The position numbers and the translations under genes are program-made. 25,927 nucleotides of DNA from a virus: the IMG/VR virus record IMGVR_UViG_3300017963_000698, positions 1 to 25,927 of that record, one strand, 5' to 3'. The notes under the pieces are model-generated. The model was not told the origin of the DNA and searched no databases. It saw only the letters and a program-made list of their open reading frames with translations. Numbering within the stretch: the stretch's first letter is position 1; each line of letters starts with the position of its first letter. This document shows, piece after piece, positions 1-8,070 of this stretch.

Positions 1-120
1 TTCTGGTTTAGGTTCTTCTGGTTTAGGTTCTTCTGGTTTAGGTTCTTCTGGTTTAGGTTCTTCTGGTTTAGGTTCTTCTGGTTTAGGTTCTTCTGGTTTA
101 GGTTCTTCTGGTTTAGGTTC
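1..120. repeat. 15-bp tandem repeat, 8 perfect copies, cut by window edge
   Basis: The unit ttctggtttaggttc (plus strand) repeats without a mismatch from base 1 to 120 and may continue outside the window. It is in frame and encodes EEPKP on the minus strand. Perfect identity at the DNA level, including third codon positions, points to recent expansion by slippage. Confidence 0.95.
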
Positions 121-204
121 TTCAACCTCAACAGATTTTTCGGCTTCTACCGCTACCAATTTCGGCTTCTTTTTTGTTTTCTTTACTTTCTTTTTTGTAG
201 CCAT
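1..204 (-). CDS. Lys-rich protein with EEPKP pentapeptide repeats (3' end outside window)
   Basis: The ATG at 204 follows an AAGGGA ribosome-binding site about 9 bases upstream, and the frame stays open to the window edge, so only the first 68 codons are visible. The product begins with a strongly basic stretch (MATKKKVKKTKKKPK), then a short acidic linker, then at least eight copies of Glu-Glu-Pro-Lys-Pro encoded by a perfect 15-base tandem repeat. Such Pro/charged repeats form extended, stiff linkers. The gene lies directly downstream of the long fibre gene and probably belongs to the same virion or appendage operon. I do not recognise a family, and the C-terminal part that would reveal its role is missing. 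Confidence 0.75.
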   Translation of the reverse strand, partial: MATKKKVKKTKKKPKLVAVEAEKSVEVEEPKPEEPKPEEPKPEEPKPEEPKPEEPKPEEPKPEEPKPE

Positions 205-232
205 TTCTTTTTATCCCTTCTATTTTTGTTGT

Positions 233-2299
233 TTACAATACACAAGTTACGCCGAGATCAACGATATATTCCGTTGAAGTTACAGCCCAACCTACACGTT
301 TTACAGCATCTCCGGTTCCTGAAGGTGCTGTTCCTACTGGGCGCCCTGTGCCGTCTGGCAAGAACAAAGCACTACCAGGGGTAAACGACGCACCGCTATC
401 AGTAACCTTTGAACCATTCTTGGCAAACCTACATATAACAGTACCACCAACATCACCGGTACCGCCTGTAATAGCTATACCTGTAACTTTACTGTTTGTA
501 TTACTATTACCATTACCTAGAGTGATCCTACCAGATGTACTTGAAGCGGCAACAACATCACCGGCAGCAATTACAACGGTATTTTCAATTGGCAACTCTT
601 GAACGTTTACACCATCTACATCAACCCTTTCAACTAAAGCGTTAACTGCGCCGATTATAGAAGTAACACCGTTCAAAATCTCATTAGAACCTGTCTGGTC
701 CAATGTACGATCAGAAGATTGACTAAGTGTAATCCCGCTATTACCGACATCATCAAAAACAAGTTCGGCGGCAGCAGAATCTAAACTCAAATTCCCCGCC
801 GACGTTGCTATAGTAGAACCGGCACCACCATCAATAGTGAAACCACTTGCACCGGCGTTTAGATCAATAAGGATTGCATCAAGTTGTATCTCTGTAGATG
901 AAGCATTACCTATAGCAATCGTTCTAGCTGCCGCACCTGTACCAATATTTATATTCTGTGCAACCGCATCAGCGCCGATACTAATTGCACCGCCACTACT
1001 TTCAATAGCGATCGCACCTGTAGCATCTAATTCCATAGTTGCTGTGTTTACATCCAATAAAGCAACCGAACTGATCGCCAAAGTTCCACTTGTAGTCGTT
1101 GACAAAGTTAGATTAGCACTATCAACAGTGAAATTCGAAGCGCCAGCAGCATTAAGCTCAATAGCACCATCTGAGTTTACATCTACTAAATCACCGTTTA
1201 TCTCTATTTCTGTAGAGCTTGCGCTACCTACAGTAATCGTTCTGGCACTTGCACCAGTACCGATGTTTATTGCACCTGTATCAGTATCAACACCTATGTT
1301 GATTGCACCGGCGGAACTATCAATGTTAACGCCGGCGGCTCCATCGGCGTTTATCACACCAGCACCGGCGGCAGTCAAAGTTAAATCCTGTCCAGATGTA
1401 GGTGTAAGACTAACAGCACCGGCGCCGGTAGCTTCTATAACACTGCTACCACCATCTTGAACATCTAACGCTGATCCAGATCCAGTTGTGTTTAGCTGCA
1501 ATAGAGTTCCACTTCCAGCAGTTGCAAAACTTGCGCCGATTCCAGTTGTGTTAGCACCCATATCAAGCTCTAATGCAATACCAGCAGTAGATGAACCCGG
1601 TGCCCTATGAATCTTTAATACGGTAGTCGTATCAGTAGCCGTTGAATTTTCTAAATCGATTATACCATTTCCACTTGTTACATCAATCGTGTTTCCAGTA
1701 GCATAAGTAGCTTGTAAAGTACTAGCACCGCCAGAAATAGCATCATCAAGATCGTCAAGCATAGTCATCAGATCCGTAGATGAAGAAGCACTGATCAATG
1801 ATGGATCTACACCGATCGAATATGCACCGGCATTCGTTCCACTTGCAGCAAGATTGTAAGCGGCAGCATCAGGACCATTATCGTTTACAGCTATCAACCA
1901 TAACTCTGCTAAATAATCACTAACACTTGAACCTATATGTACCAATCCAGCCCCAACAGTTAGATCGGCATTTAGGTTTACAGTATCAGAAGTACCGCCA
2001 CCTATATCTATTGTATCGCCGCTATTATCACCTAAATCCATATCACCATTAGCGGCAAACGTTCCGGTAATAGTTGACGACGTTGTAATCGTTTCGGCGC
2101 CATCAACGGCGAAATCACCCAAAACTCGAACGGTTTCACCTACAACACCTAATCTAACTTCGTCACTTGCTCCAAGTGTAGCACCTATAACTAGATTGCC
2201 ACCGGATCTTGGTTCTATAGCGTCAATATTCAAGGCATCGGCGACTAAGAACTGATCCGCTCTACCGACAGTAGTATTAATTTTTAGTGGAATTGCCAT
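233..2299 (-). CDS. Long repeat-built phage fibre/appendage protein
   Basis: A 688-residue protein, low in Cys and very rich in Gly, Ala, Ser, Thr and Asp, typical of trimeric beta-structured phage fibres. Two near-identical modules are visible at about residues 343-371 and 449-477 (INIGTGA-ARTI--G-ASSTEI), with degenerate copies between them. Residues about 128-280 match a pattern common in environmental phage fibres (LQATY-TGNTIDV, then LKI-R-PGSSTAG). The last ~120 residues form a separate beta domain ending in a GWAV---YIVDLG pattern that resembles the C-terminus of the 191-residue protein encoded at 2665-3240. The likely role is a structural appendage for surface binding. The start is ATG with a GGAGATAATAAA leader. 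Whether it sits on head or tail is not decided by the sequence. Confidence 0.75.
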   Translation of the reverse strand: MAIPLKINTTVGRADQFLVADALNIDAIEPRSGGNLVIGATLGASDEVRLGVVGETVRVLGDFAVDGAETITTSSTITGTFAANGDMDLGDNSGDTIDIGGGTSDTVNLNADLTVGAGLVHIGSSVSDYLAELWLIAVNDNGPDAAAYNLAASGTNAGAYSIGVDPSLISASSSTDLMTMLDDLDDAISGGASTLQATYATGNTIDVTSGNGIIDLENSTATDTTTVLKIHRAPGSSTAGIALELDMGANTTGIGASFATAGSGTLLQLNTTGSGSALDVQDGGSSVIEATGAGAVSLTPTSGQDLTLTAAGAGVINADGAAGVNIDSSAGAINIGVDTDTGAINIGTGASARTITVGSASSTEIEINGDLVDVNSDGAIELNAAGASNFTVDSANLTLSTTTSGTLAISSVALLDVNTATMELDATGAIAIESSGGAISIGADAVAQNINIGTGAAARTIAIGNASSTEIQLDAILIDLNAGASGFTIDGGAGSTIATSAGNLSLDSAAAELVFDDVGNSGITLSQSSDRTLDQTGSNEILNGVTSIIGAVNALVERVDVDGVNVQELPIENTVVIAAGDVVAASSTSGRITLGNGNSNTNSKVTGIAITGGTGDVGGTVICRFAKNGSKVTDSGASFTPGSALFLPDGTGRPVGTAPSGTGDAVKRVGWAVTSTEYIVDLGVTCVL

Positions 2300-2305
2300 T
2301 TTTTA

Positions 2306-2656
2306 TTATCTCCTTAACGCTTCAGGAACCTGAACGTTTTTAAACTTTGAATCGATATCATTATCTAAAGTAATCGGTTTATCTATTTGTTCAAAAAAAT
2401 AACCTGGTTCGTTTTTTTCACCATCTATAGATGTATTCTGAGGTACATACATATTTTCAATCATACGTTGCGCATATTCATCGCTTATTCCAATAGTACC
2501 ACCTATAGGAACCTTTAAAAAAGGACATCTTTTTTTGTCTAATACTACTGTTTTACCGTTATCGTTTACTTTACTAAACCTAACTCTAAAAGTCATGAAT
2601 CCATCTTCTATAAACGGTTCTGCATAGTTTGTCAACCTATAATATTTTTTAGCCAT
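2306..2656 (-). CDS. Hypothetical protein in fibre operon
   Basis: A 116-residue soluble protein with no signal peptide, membrane segment or family I recognise. It starts MAKKYYRL, 8 bases after the stop of the 191-residue upstream gene, and ends 6 bases before the fibre start, so it is translated within the same operon. The centre has a short Gly-containing turn (PIGGTIGIS) and the sequence looks like a small alpha/beta domain. The position between two beta-rich appendage proteins suggests an accessory structural or assembly protein, but this is inference from context only. Confidence 0.7.
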   Translation of the reverse strand: MAKKYYRLTNYAEPFIEDGFMTFRVRFSKVNDNGKTVVLDKKRCPFLKVPIGGTIGISDEYAQRMIENMYVPQNTSIDGEKNEPGYFFEQIDKPITLDNDIDSKFKNVQVPEALRR

Positions 2657-2664
2657 TTTATAAC

Positions 2665-3240
2665 CTATAATAAATAATGTTCACCAGGTTGAAACAATAA
2701 AGTATCTGTATCTATTGCAACACCTATTCGTTGTAATATATATCCTACAGTACTAGGCGGTGTTTCTGTTATCGCACCTTCAGTACTCAAAAACTGTTCA
2801 GCACCCGCTGTTAACCCTGTAAACCCACCTATAACATATCCTGTAAACATAACTACAGCAGTAGTTGAATCTGTTTTACTGATCACAATCCCAATAGCAG
2901 GGATCGTACTAGTCGAAGTATTATCTGCTTTATCTGCCGTTAATGCACCAGTAGAGTAAACAATATCTCTAACACTTACATCTGAAGGTACCGTAAAAGA
3001 TTGCGGGGTTGGTACAGATAAAGACTTGTAAGCACCATCATCGGCTAAATAGTTAGTACCAGCGCCCGAACTTGTAATAGGTACACCGTTTATTTCATTA
3101 ACACTTACAATATCATTACTGTTTAAATCTAGTTCGGCGCCGATATCAACCTGAGTAGCATTTGGCATACCTATTTCAACTACATCGCTATCTCCATCAA
3201 TAACGACTTTAGTATTTTCTATGTCAACTCTACCAGCCAT
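2665..3240 (-). CDS. Small phage appendage/decoration-like protein
   Basis: A 191-residue beta-rich protein. The N-terminal ~75 residues look like a fibre shaft (DIENTKVVIDGDS, VDIGAELDLNSNDI). The C-terminal ~110 residues have a pattern common at the ends of phage fibre or decoration proteins: a variable stretch, then FTGYVIGG--GLTAG---FLSTEGAITETPPSTVGY, then IGVAIDTDTLLF. This half resembles the C-terminal domain of the 688-residue fibre, so the two probably arose by domain sharing. Its ATG overlaps the upstream stop by one base (TAATG), which suggests translational coupling. Assignment to head or tail is open. Confidence 0.7.
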   Translation of the reverse strand: MAGRVDIENTKVVIDGDSDVVEIGMPNATQVDIGAELDLNSNDIVSVNEINGVPITSSGAGTNYLADDGAYKSLSVPTPQSFTVPSDVSVRDIVYSTGALTADKADNTSTSTIPAIGIVISKTDSTTAVVMFTGYVIGGFTGLTAGAEQFLSTEGAITETPPSTVGYILQRIGVAIDTDTLLFQPGEHYLL

Positions 3241-4862
3241 TAATATCTACCTATAAATCCATGATATAAACTTATAAATTGAGCATTTGTTACCAATTCA
3301 CTTATTGTATGAAAACTCTCACCCCAATTGCTACTAAAATCATTACCTCCGCAATTCATAGTTGGTAAAGGATAAACCGAAGGAACATGAATTATACCAC
3401 CCATTTCAGTTTGAAATCCAACTGTAGAACATTCAAACTGAAAACCATCTGTAATCATATTCTCTATAAATACATGTGACTTATGTCTACTACGTAATTC
3501 TCTTTGTGCTCTTAAATATATAGCGTTAGCAGCTATAGCATATGCATCTATAAACGAAGTATAATTAGCTAAAAGTCCAACTCTCGAATTGCTACTGGCA
3601 CCAAACCACATCGGATGATAAGCAAAAATATAAAGTATAGAAAAGTACCCTGTAACACATGGATATAAACCCCAAAATGAACCACCTACTAAATAATTTA
3701 TTGAATGATCTGTAAAAGATATAGCATAACAATTAGCTACACCATAAAAATTCATAGAATTCACTTCTACTACATTTGTCGTTCTAGAGGTTAAACCCCA
3801 ACCCCTCCATTCTGTGTTACTATCTAAACTCAAATCATTATAAGCATCAACGGCAAAAACATCAGGATGGATCATTGAATCAGTACCGGCAGTAAGTCCA
3901 CTGCTAAATCCAACAAAAATAATATGTTCAACAAGTTCTATACCATAAAGCCCTACAGCAGATGAGTTTATATTTAATTGTGTAGCAACAGAAGAATCAA
4001 ATTTGAAGTTGGCAAAATTTATTTTAGAAGCACCACCTAAAATATCGTTTGCCGGTTGCCGTTCACCACAATCTTGAGCGATTATATAACTCGAAACTGA
4101 ACTTGATATATAAATAATAGTTTCAGGTTCAACGATCCTATAAGTATCATCCTCGCTTATAGTTGCACTAAACGGCAAATTTACAACTATATCTTGGGTA
4201 TCGTTATGATGAATAGAACGTCTATCGCCGGCGGCATCACCTGTCAAAATCTCAATAGTACGCCCAAAATGTTCACCAAAACCATCAAACTCTGTATCAC
4301 TTAAACCAGAAGATCTTACTGAAATATTAGTACTTCCAGCTAAAGCTGCCGTTGAAGAAACTATTTCTGTAAAACCATCTGTTCCACCACCACCGCCATC
4401 GCTTATAACCCATATATTAGCATTTAAAATTTTATTTTTAAATACTGGCATGTCATAACCATTACCAGCGTGCGGTCCTACATGGATAATTACAGTATGG
4501 TTTATAGTATTTGGCAATAAATCTACTGCCGCTTGTAACGTTTCTAAAGGTGAAACACTAGTACCTGGATTATCATCATCGCCATCGGCGGCTCTAACAT
4601 AAAGATCTACATCGGCAACAGTTTGTTCACCTGTCAATAATGCTTTTAACGAAACATCACTACCAAATACACTTACAGGATCATCATGCCAATTGCCAGA
4701 ATCATCGCCGTGTATAATCCGCTTTAACTGACTTAACAAACCTTCAAAAAAATCAGACAGATTAGTAGAACTAGATTCAACATCACTTACAGCAGTTCCG
4801 TCAAGTGTGTCATCAAAGGAATCTGGTTTAGCTATCTGTCTAAATCTTTTTAATCCAGCCAT
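3240..4862 (-). CDS. Putative beta-helix appendage protein
   Basis: A 540-residue protein. Residues about 35-63 (NLSDFFEGLLSQLKRIIHG---NWHDDP) resemble an N-terminal module often seen in phage fibres, which may anchor the protein in the particle. Residues about 87-118 (DLYVRAADGDDDNPGTS, then SPLETLQAAVDLLP) match the usual entry into a right-handed parallel beta-helix of pectate-lyase type. The remainder is rich in Asn, Ser, Ile and aromatic residues with no clear catalytic motif. It probably acts as a tailspike-like or surface appendage protein, possibly binding polysaccharide. ATG start two bases after the preceding stop; next gene overlaps by one base. Confidence 0.65.
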   Translation of the reverse strand: MAGLKRFRQIAKPDSFDDTLDGTAVSDVESSSTNLSDFFEGLLSQLKRIIHGDDSGNWHDDPVSVFGSDVSLKALLTGEQTVADVDLYVRAADGDDDNPGTSVSPLETLQAAVDLLPNTINHTVIIHVGPHAGNGYDMPVFKNKILNANIWVISDGGGGGTDGFTEIVSSTAALAGSTNISVRSSGLSDTEFDGFGEHFGRTIEILTGDAAGDRRSIHHNDTQDIVVNLPFSATISEDDTYRIVEPETIIYISSSVSSYIIAQDCGERQPANDILGGASKINFANFKFDSSVATQLNINSSAVGLYGIELVEHIIFVGFSSGLTAGTDSMIHPDVFAVDAYNDLSLDSNTEWRGWGLTSRTTNVVEVNSMNFYGVANCYAISFTDHSINYLVGGSFWGLYPCVTGYFSILYIFAYHPMWFGASSNSRVGLLANYTSFIDAYAIAANAIYLRAQRELRSRHKSHVFIENMITDGFQFECSTVGFQTEMGGIIHVPSVYPLPTMNCGGNDFSSNWGESFHTISELVTNAQFISLYHGFIGRY

Positions 4863-4863
4863 T

Positions 4864-5226
4864 TTAACACTCTAAAACAGGATTAAAAACCGATTTGCCG
4901 GTTTTAGTTAAACTAATCCTAGTTGCCCTTTGTGTTAAGTGTACCATAACAATAACACGGGTGTCATCAATTTGTGTAATAATACGTTCCCCGCCCTTAA
5001 ACTTTTTTGACGAAACACTATCAAGGTGTTCGGCAGTCATAAAAATTTTATCATAACCTTCAGGGCGAGGAACAGAATACTGTGTACCATTATGTGAAAT
5101 AGTTAAACCAGTGATTATGTTTTGAAAAGAACTGTCTTTAGAAAAACTAAACCACTGTTTAGCCTGTTCTTTGTCATCTAAATTGAAACAAAGTGTTTTT
5201 CCAGTTGTAAGATGTACACGCAACAA
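4864..5226 (-). CDS. Small hypothetical protein, head-to-fibre region
   Basis: A 120-residue protein that begins at a TTG codon; a second TTG follows at once. No ATG is near, but an AAGGGAG site lies 7 bases upstream, which supports a TTG start. The sequence is beta-rich (LRVHLTTGKTLCFNLDD, then GTQYSVPRPEGY, then RVIVMVHLTQRATRISL) and ends with Cys. I do not recognise the family. Position downstream of the major capsid gene would fit a head-completion or connector protein, but nothing in the residues proves it. Confidence 0.65.
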   Translation of the reverse strand: MLRVHLTTGKTLCFNLDDKEQAKQWFSFSKDSSFQNIITGLTISHNGTQYSVPRPEGYDKIFMTAEHLDSVSSKKFKGGERIITQIDDTRVIVMVHLTQRATRISLTKTGKSVFNPVLEC

Positions 5227-5271
5227 ATTGCACTCCCTTGAATTGTTCCAAACAGGAGGCTTTACTTTTTT

Positions 5272-5556
5272 TTACTCCTCAGTACCCAAATCGTTACTAC
5301 TTACAATTCTTGTGTACGATATCGGTTTAGATCTCATAGTATCAACTTTTTTCTTAGTTTCTTGTATACGCATTAAATCTGAAATTTCTGGGAAATTCTC
5401 ATTGATATAATCGTATTCAGATTGTGTAATCTTAATGATAGAAGAAGGTCTAAGGTGTAAAGCACCTTTACACGATCTATCTTCAACTTCATCAGGAAAA
5501 TCAACCTGTTGCGCCCTAAGTTTCCTAGAAACTAATATATGTAGTAAACTAGTCAT
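5272..5556 (-). CDS. Small hypothetical protein after the capsid gene
   Basis: A 94-residue protein with ATG start, overlapping the end of the upstream gene by 8 bases, which suggests coupled translation. The sequence contains a basic N-terminal part and a helical centre (ITQSEYDYINENFPEISDLMRI) followed by a Lys-rich stretch. Phages often encode small head-tail joining or decoration proteins here. No family is recognised. Confidence 0.65.
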   Translation of the reverse strand: MTSLLHILVSRKLRAQQVDFPDEVEDRSCKGALHLRPSSIIKITQSEYDYINENFPEISDLMRIQETKKKVDTMRSKPISYTRIVSSNDLGTEE

Positions 5557-5848
5557 TAGTCATTTTCCTTTTGACTTTTTTCCGTTTAATCTTAGGTGTA
5601 GGACTTTCTGTATCTACACTCGGCGTTGGTTCCTTTTCTTCTTCTTTAGGAACTATATTTTTCTTTTCAGGAATTGGATCGGGTTCTTTTTCTTGTAGTT
5701 TACTTACAAGAAAAGACGAATTGTTTTTACAATAATCAACTTCAGGAGTTTGATCACTGATGACAACAGTCCGATCTTTTATATATTTTCTACCACTAGG
5801 TGAAATAAACGTTGCACTTGTCTTTAAGGTTACATTATATAATGCCAT
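5549..5848 (-). CDS. Small protein with Lys/Glu/Pro-rich tail
   Basis: A 99-residue protein. I choose the ATG at 5848, which has an AAGGG site 7 bases upstream, rather than a GTG seven codons earlier. Residues 1-45 form a small beta-like domain (MALYNVTLKTSATFISPSGRKYI). The rest is a disordered, charged tail with many Pro and Lys residues ending in a basic cluster (KIKRKKVKRK). The gene is first after the major capsid protein and separated from it by two hairpins. Decoration or connector roles are possible but unproven. Confidence 0.65.
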   Translation of the reverse strand: MALYNVTLKTSATFISPSGRKYIKDRTVVISDQTPEVDYCKNNSSFLVSKLQEKEPDPIPEKKNIVPKEEEKEPTPSVDTESPTPKIKRKKVKRKMTND

Positions 5849-5870
5849 GCTTGAGCCCTTTCCAAACACA

Positions 5871-5914
5871 TGGTTTACGGTTTGTAAACCAAAAGGCGGC
5901 TTGATTAACCGCCT
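5871..5914 (-). terminator. Twin hairpins after major capsid gene, possible weak terminator
   Basis: Two adjacent inverted repeats fill the gap between the capsid stop and the next gene. The first encountered by transcription has stem 5894-5899 with 5909-5914 (aggcgg/ccgcct), a 9-base loop and then TTTT on the minus strand. The second is tggtttac/gtaaacca at 5871-5878 and 5884-5891 with a 5-base loop. The T run is short, so partial termination or mRNA 3'-end protection after the abundant capsid message is more likely than a full stop. Confidence 0.45.
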
Positions 5915-5931
5915 ATCGGTTTACTCACTTG

Positions 5932-7128
5932 TTATACACCAGTACCAATATTAGTACCCTTTACGAGTGCAGTTACTTCTTCAACCTGACAAGAAACCTT
6001 AGCGTGCATACAGTATTCATTACCACGCTTATAGATGTTTCTATCTTTTTCTAGTGTTAGATCTCTACCGATACCTATAATAAAGTTATCCATATGAGTA
6101 AGAATAACTTGCGGATTTGCTTGATAAGTGATCTTACATACATCACCATCGCCGATCGAACCACCGGCATTACGCGCTATAGTTCCAGCAGTATAATCCA
6201 TATCATAATCAGTACCTTCAGTATATGCTGCTGTAGGTGTAGTAGATAAAGCACTCGGCAGGACGTTCTCGCCGGCAGATACAATTGGATTATATCTTAG
6301 ACTTACAGCGGTAGTTCCACTAAGTGTTACATGCTCAACAACTGTTGGGTTTAGAGCCATCAATGGAACCTCAACAATAGGAATTCCATAAGGTGTTTGA
6401 GTCTCACCGGCGGCGGCACTATCACCACGCGGCGTCATGCGAGTTGCGAATTTTTCAATATAAATCTGCGCCAGATCAGGCGACATAAAGAAACGCAAAT
6501 CCTTTTTGTTTCTGCGAAACTTAGTCGGCATAGCCCTAATCATTGCACCGAATACACTTAGACCAATATTTGTACCGGCATGATCTACAACGTTTCCACT
6601 ATCAGCCAAACGCAACCAACCGTTAAACAGCGCCAAAAAAGCATCCTTAACATACTGAGTAGTAGAACCACCATCAAGGATATCACCTTCAATAGAAGCT
6701 TGTCCAGTTGTATCGCCGTTTATATAAAGTGTCTCAAGATCATTTGCCAACTGCTTTGCAAACATTTTCATGATATGATCTTCAACACTTTCACCTTCTA
6801 TATTCAACTCTTTAAAACCATCTGAAATCTCAAACGGTACAATGATTTCTTTTGGTAGAAGGCTGATCTTTGAAGTAGTTACACCACGCCGATTAGACGG
6901 TGCAACCATTTCAGTCGCCGGTTGTGCGACACGAGTGCCAATACCGATCTTATCAATGTCAAGTTGCTCATTCCTAAACTTAACAACTCTGGCGTTATCT
7001 TTCAGGACGGTTTCTTGAACCAAATAATCTATAAACTTATCCTGTTGTGCGGGGTTAAGCTTGCCGTAGGTAGCTAGAGCATCCGCCGCAGTAATCGCCG
7101 CTTTCTGGGTTAGCTCTTCATTAGTCAT
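5932..7128 (-). CDS. Major capsid protein (HK97-fold type)
   Basis: A 398-residue protein positioned after protease and scaffold genes, the usual place for the major capsid protein. Its N-terminal helix (MTNEELTQKAAITAADALATYGKL) and the following pattern fit HK97-fold shell proteins: an E-loop-like region near 60-90, the helix EDHIMKMFAKQLANDLETLYINGD near 116-139, and a P-domain region with RFFMSPDLAQIYIEKF at 212-227. Residues about 260-337 look like an inserted beta domain (TEGTDYDMDYTAGTI), as seen in some capsid proteins. An AAGGAG site lies about 12 bases before the ATG. The exact family is not named because no search was run. Confidence 0.8.
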   Translation of the reverse strand: MTNEELTQKAAITAADALATYGKLNPAQQDKFIDYLVQETVLKDNARVVKFRNEQLDIDKIGIGTRVAQPATEMVAPSNRRGVTTSKISLLPKEIIVPFEISDGFKELNIEGESVEDHIMKMFAKQLANDLETLYINGDTTGQASIEGDILDGGSTTQYVKDAFLALFNGWLRLADSGNVVDHAGTNIGLSVFGAMIRAMPTKFRRNKKDLRFFMSPDLAQIYIEKFATRMTPRGDSAAAGETQTPYGIPIVEVPLMALNPTVVEHVTLSGTTAVSLRYNPIVSAGENVLPSALSTTPTAAYTEGTDYDMDYTAGTIARNAGGSIGDGDVCKITYQANPQVILTHMDNFIIGIGRDLTLEKDRNIYKRGNEYCMHAKVSCQVEEVTALVKGTNIGTGV

Positions 7129-7182
7129 CTTTCTATTTTCTCCTTTATAGAGTTTATATTGTTTAATTACTAGGACGTTTGC

Positions 7183-8070
7183 TTACAGCAAGCCAGTCCA
7201 AATATTACCATCTGTATTCTTTTGTACCAGTTTATCTTCTGAAGACTTAGGCGCCGGACGTGTTTCCTCGATCTTAGAAACGCGTCCGCTAATATCTTCA
7301 AGGCTCTTTTTGATCGGTGCAAAAACTTCTTCGATCGACTTAGTAACAGAATCAGTATTTTCACCTTTAGATACCCACTTAACATCAGCAGGTAACGCTG
7401 TTTTAGTTAGATCAGAAATAATACCTTTTACAGAATCGGGATCTACACTTACCAACATACCTAACAGTTGTTCGGTAGTCTTTTTAAGTGTAGCTGTTCT
7501 CTCACCTGTAAACCGTTTATTCTTTTCAAGATCTTCAACATTAAGAAGTTCGCCGTTTTCTCCCAACTGAAAAACGATAGACTTTTTAACTTTATTTTTC
7601 TCTTCATCCTCATCTTTTTCTTTATCATCGGATTTTTTCTTGTCCTCTGATTCTTCCTTCTCTTTTTCTTTATCCTTATCCTCTGCTTTTTTCTTTTCTT
7701 TGTCGTCTTCTTCCTTTTCTTTATCCTCTGCTTTTTCAACTGGATAATCGCCAGGTTTTAGTTGACTAAGAAAAGTAACTATAGAATCAATATCCTCATT
7801 AGGAACACTCTCACTATCTGAACTTTTGTTCAAGTATTCCTTGATGTTAGTTATTGACTTAACTAGATCCACCGGCAAACCGGCTTTTTCTAGCGTTTCG
7901 TTTGTTAGTCCATTATTAGGATCAAACGCACCCATGGTTTTAACCTCCTCATTTCTTTTCCAGAGTAAAAATTCACGCAAGATTGCCGGTTTATCAACTA
8001 TGGAAACCTCACGAGTATCTAAACCGAGAATTTCTCGGGCATCTTTTTTGCTTTTATTTTTAGTAATCAT
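7183..8070 (-). CDS. Capsid scaffold protein, coupled to the protease
   Basis: A 295-residue protein starting in an ATGA overlap with the protease gene. Residues 19-39 (TREVSIVDKPAILREFLLWK) match the short conserved VDKPA segment found at phage protease/scaffold junctions. Residues about 113-163 are almost all Lys, Glu and Asp and predicted by eye to be a long helix or coiled coil. The C-terminal part has further helices and ends in NIWTGLL. Length, charge and position between protease and capsid genes fit an internal scaffold. An in-frame ATG at codon 46 has a far better ribosome-binding site than the first start, so two products are likely. Confidence 0.75.
   Translation of the reverse strand: MITKNKSKKDAREILGLDTREVSIVDKPAILREFLLWKRNEEVKTMGAFDPNNGLTNETLEKAGLPVDLVKSITNIKEYLNKSSDSESVPNEDIDSIVTFLSQLKPGDYPVEKAEDKEKEEDDKEKKKAEDKDKEKEKEESEDKKKSDDKEKDEDEEKNKVKKSIVFQLGENGELLNVEDLEKNKRFTGERTATLKKTTEQLLGMLVSVDPDSVKGIISDLTKTALPADVKWVSKGENTDSVTKSIEEVFAPIKKSLEDISGRVSKIEETRPAPKSSEDKLVQKNTDGNIWTGLL
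7933..7950 (-). promoter_or_regulatory. Internal ribosome-binding site and nested ATG in scaffold gene
   Basis: Codons 41-43 of the scaffold gene (Glu-Glu-Val) read GAGGAGGTT and form a near-perfect Shine-Dalgarno sequence, 7 bases before the in-frame ATG at 7935. Initiation there would give a 250-residue protein lacking the VDKPA segment. This resembles nested scaffold starts such as lambda Nu3 within C. Confidence 0.55.

Noticed and set aside
1-120. Regular repeats resembling a CRISPR array
   Set aside because: Units are 15 bp, directly adjacent with no spacers, and translate in frame as EEPKP.
837-1460. 207-codon plus-strand open frame
   Set aside because: It is antisense to the low-complexity fibre gene, has no ribosome-binding site, and its Ala/Pro/Ile-rich product mirrors the Gly/Ala/Thr codons of the fibre.
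7461-7739. Lys/Arg-rich minus-strand frame within the scaffold gene
   Set aside because: It is a frame-shifted reading of the Lys/Glu/Asp repeat region and has no separate start signal.
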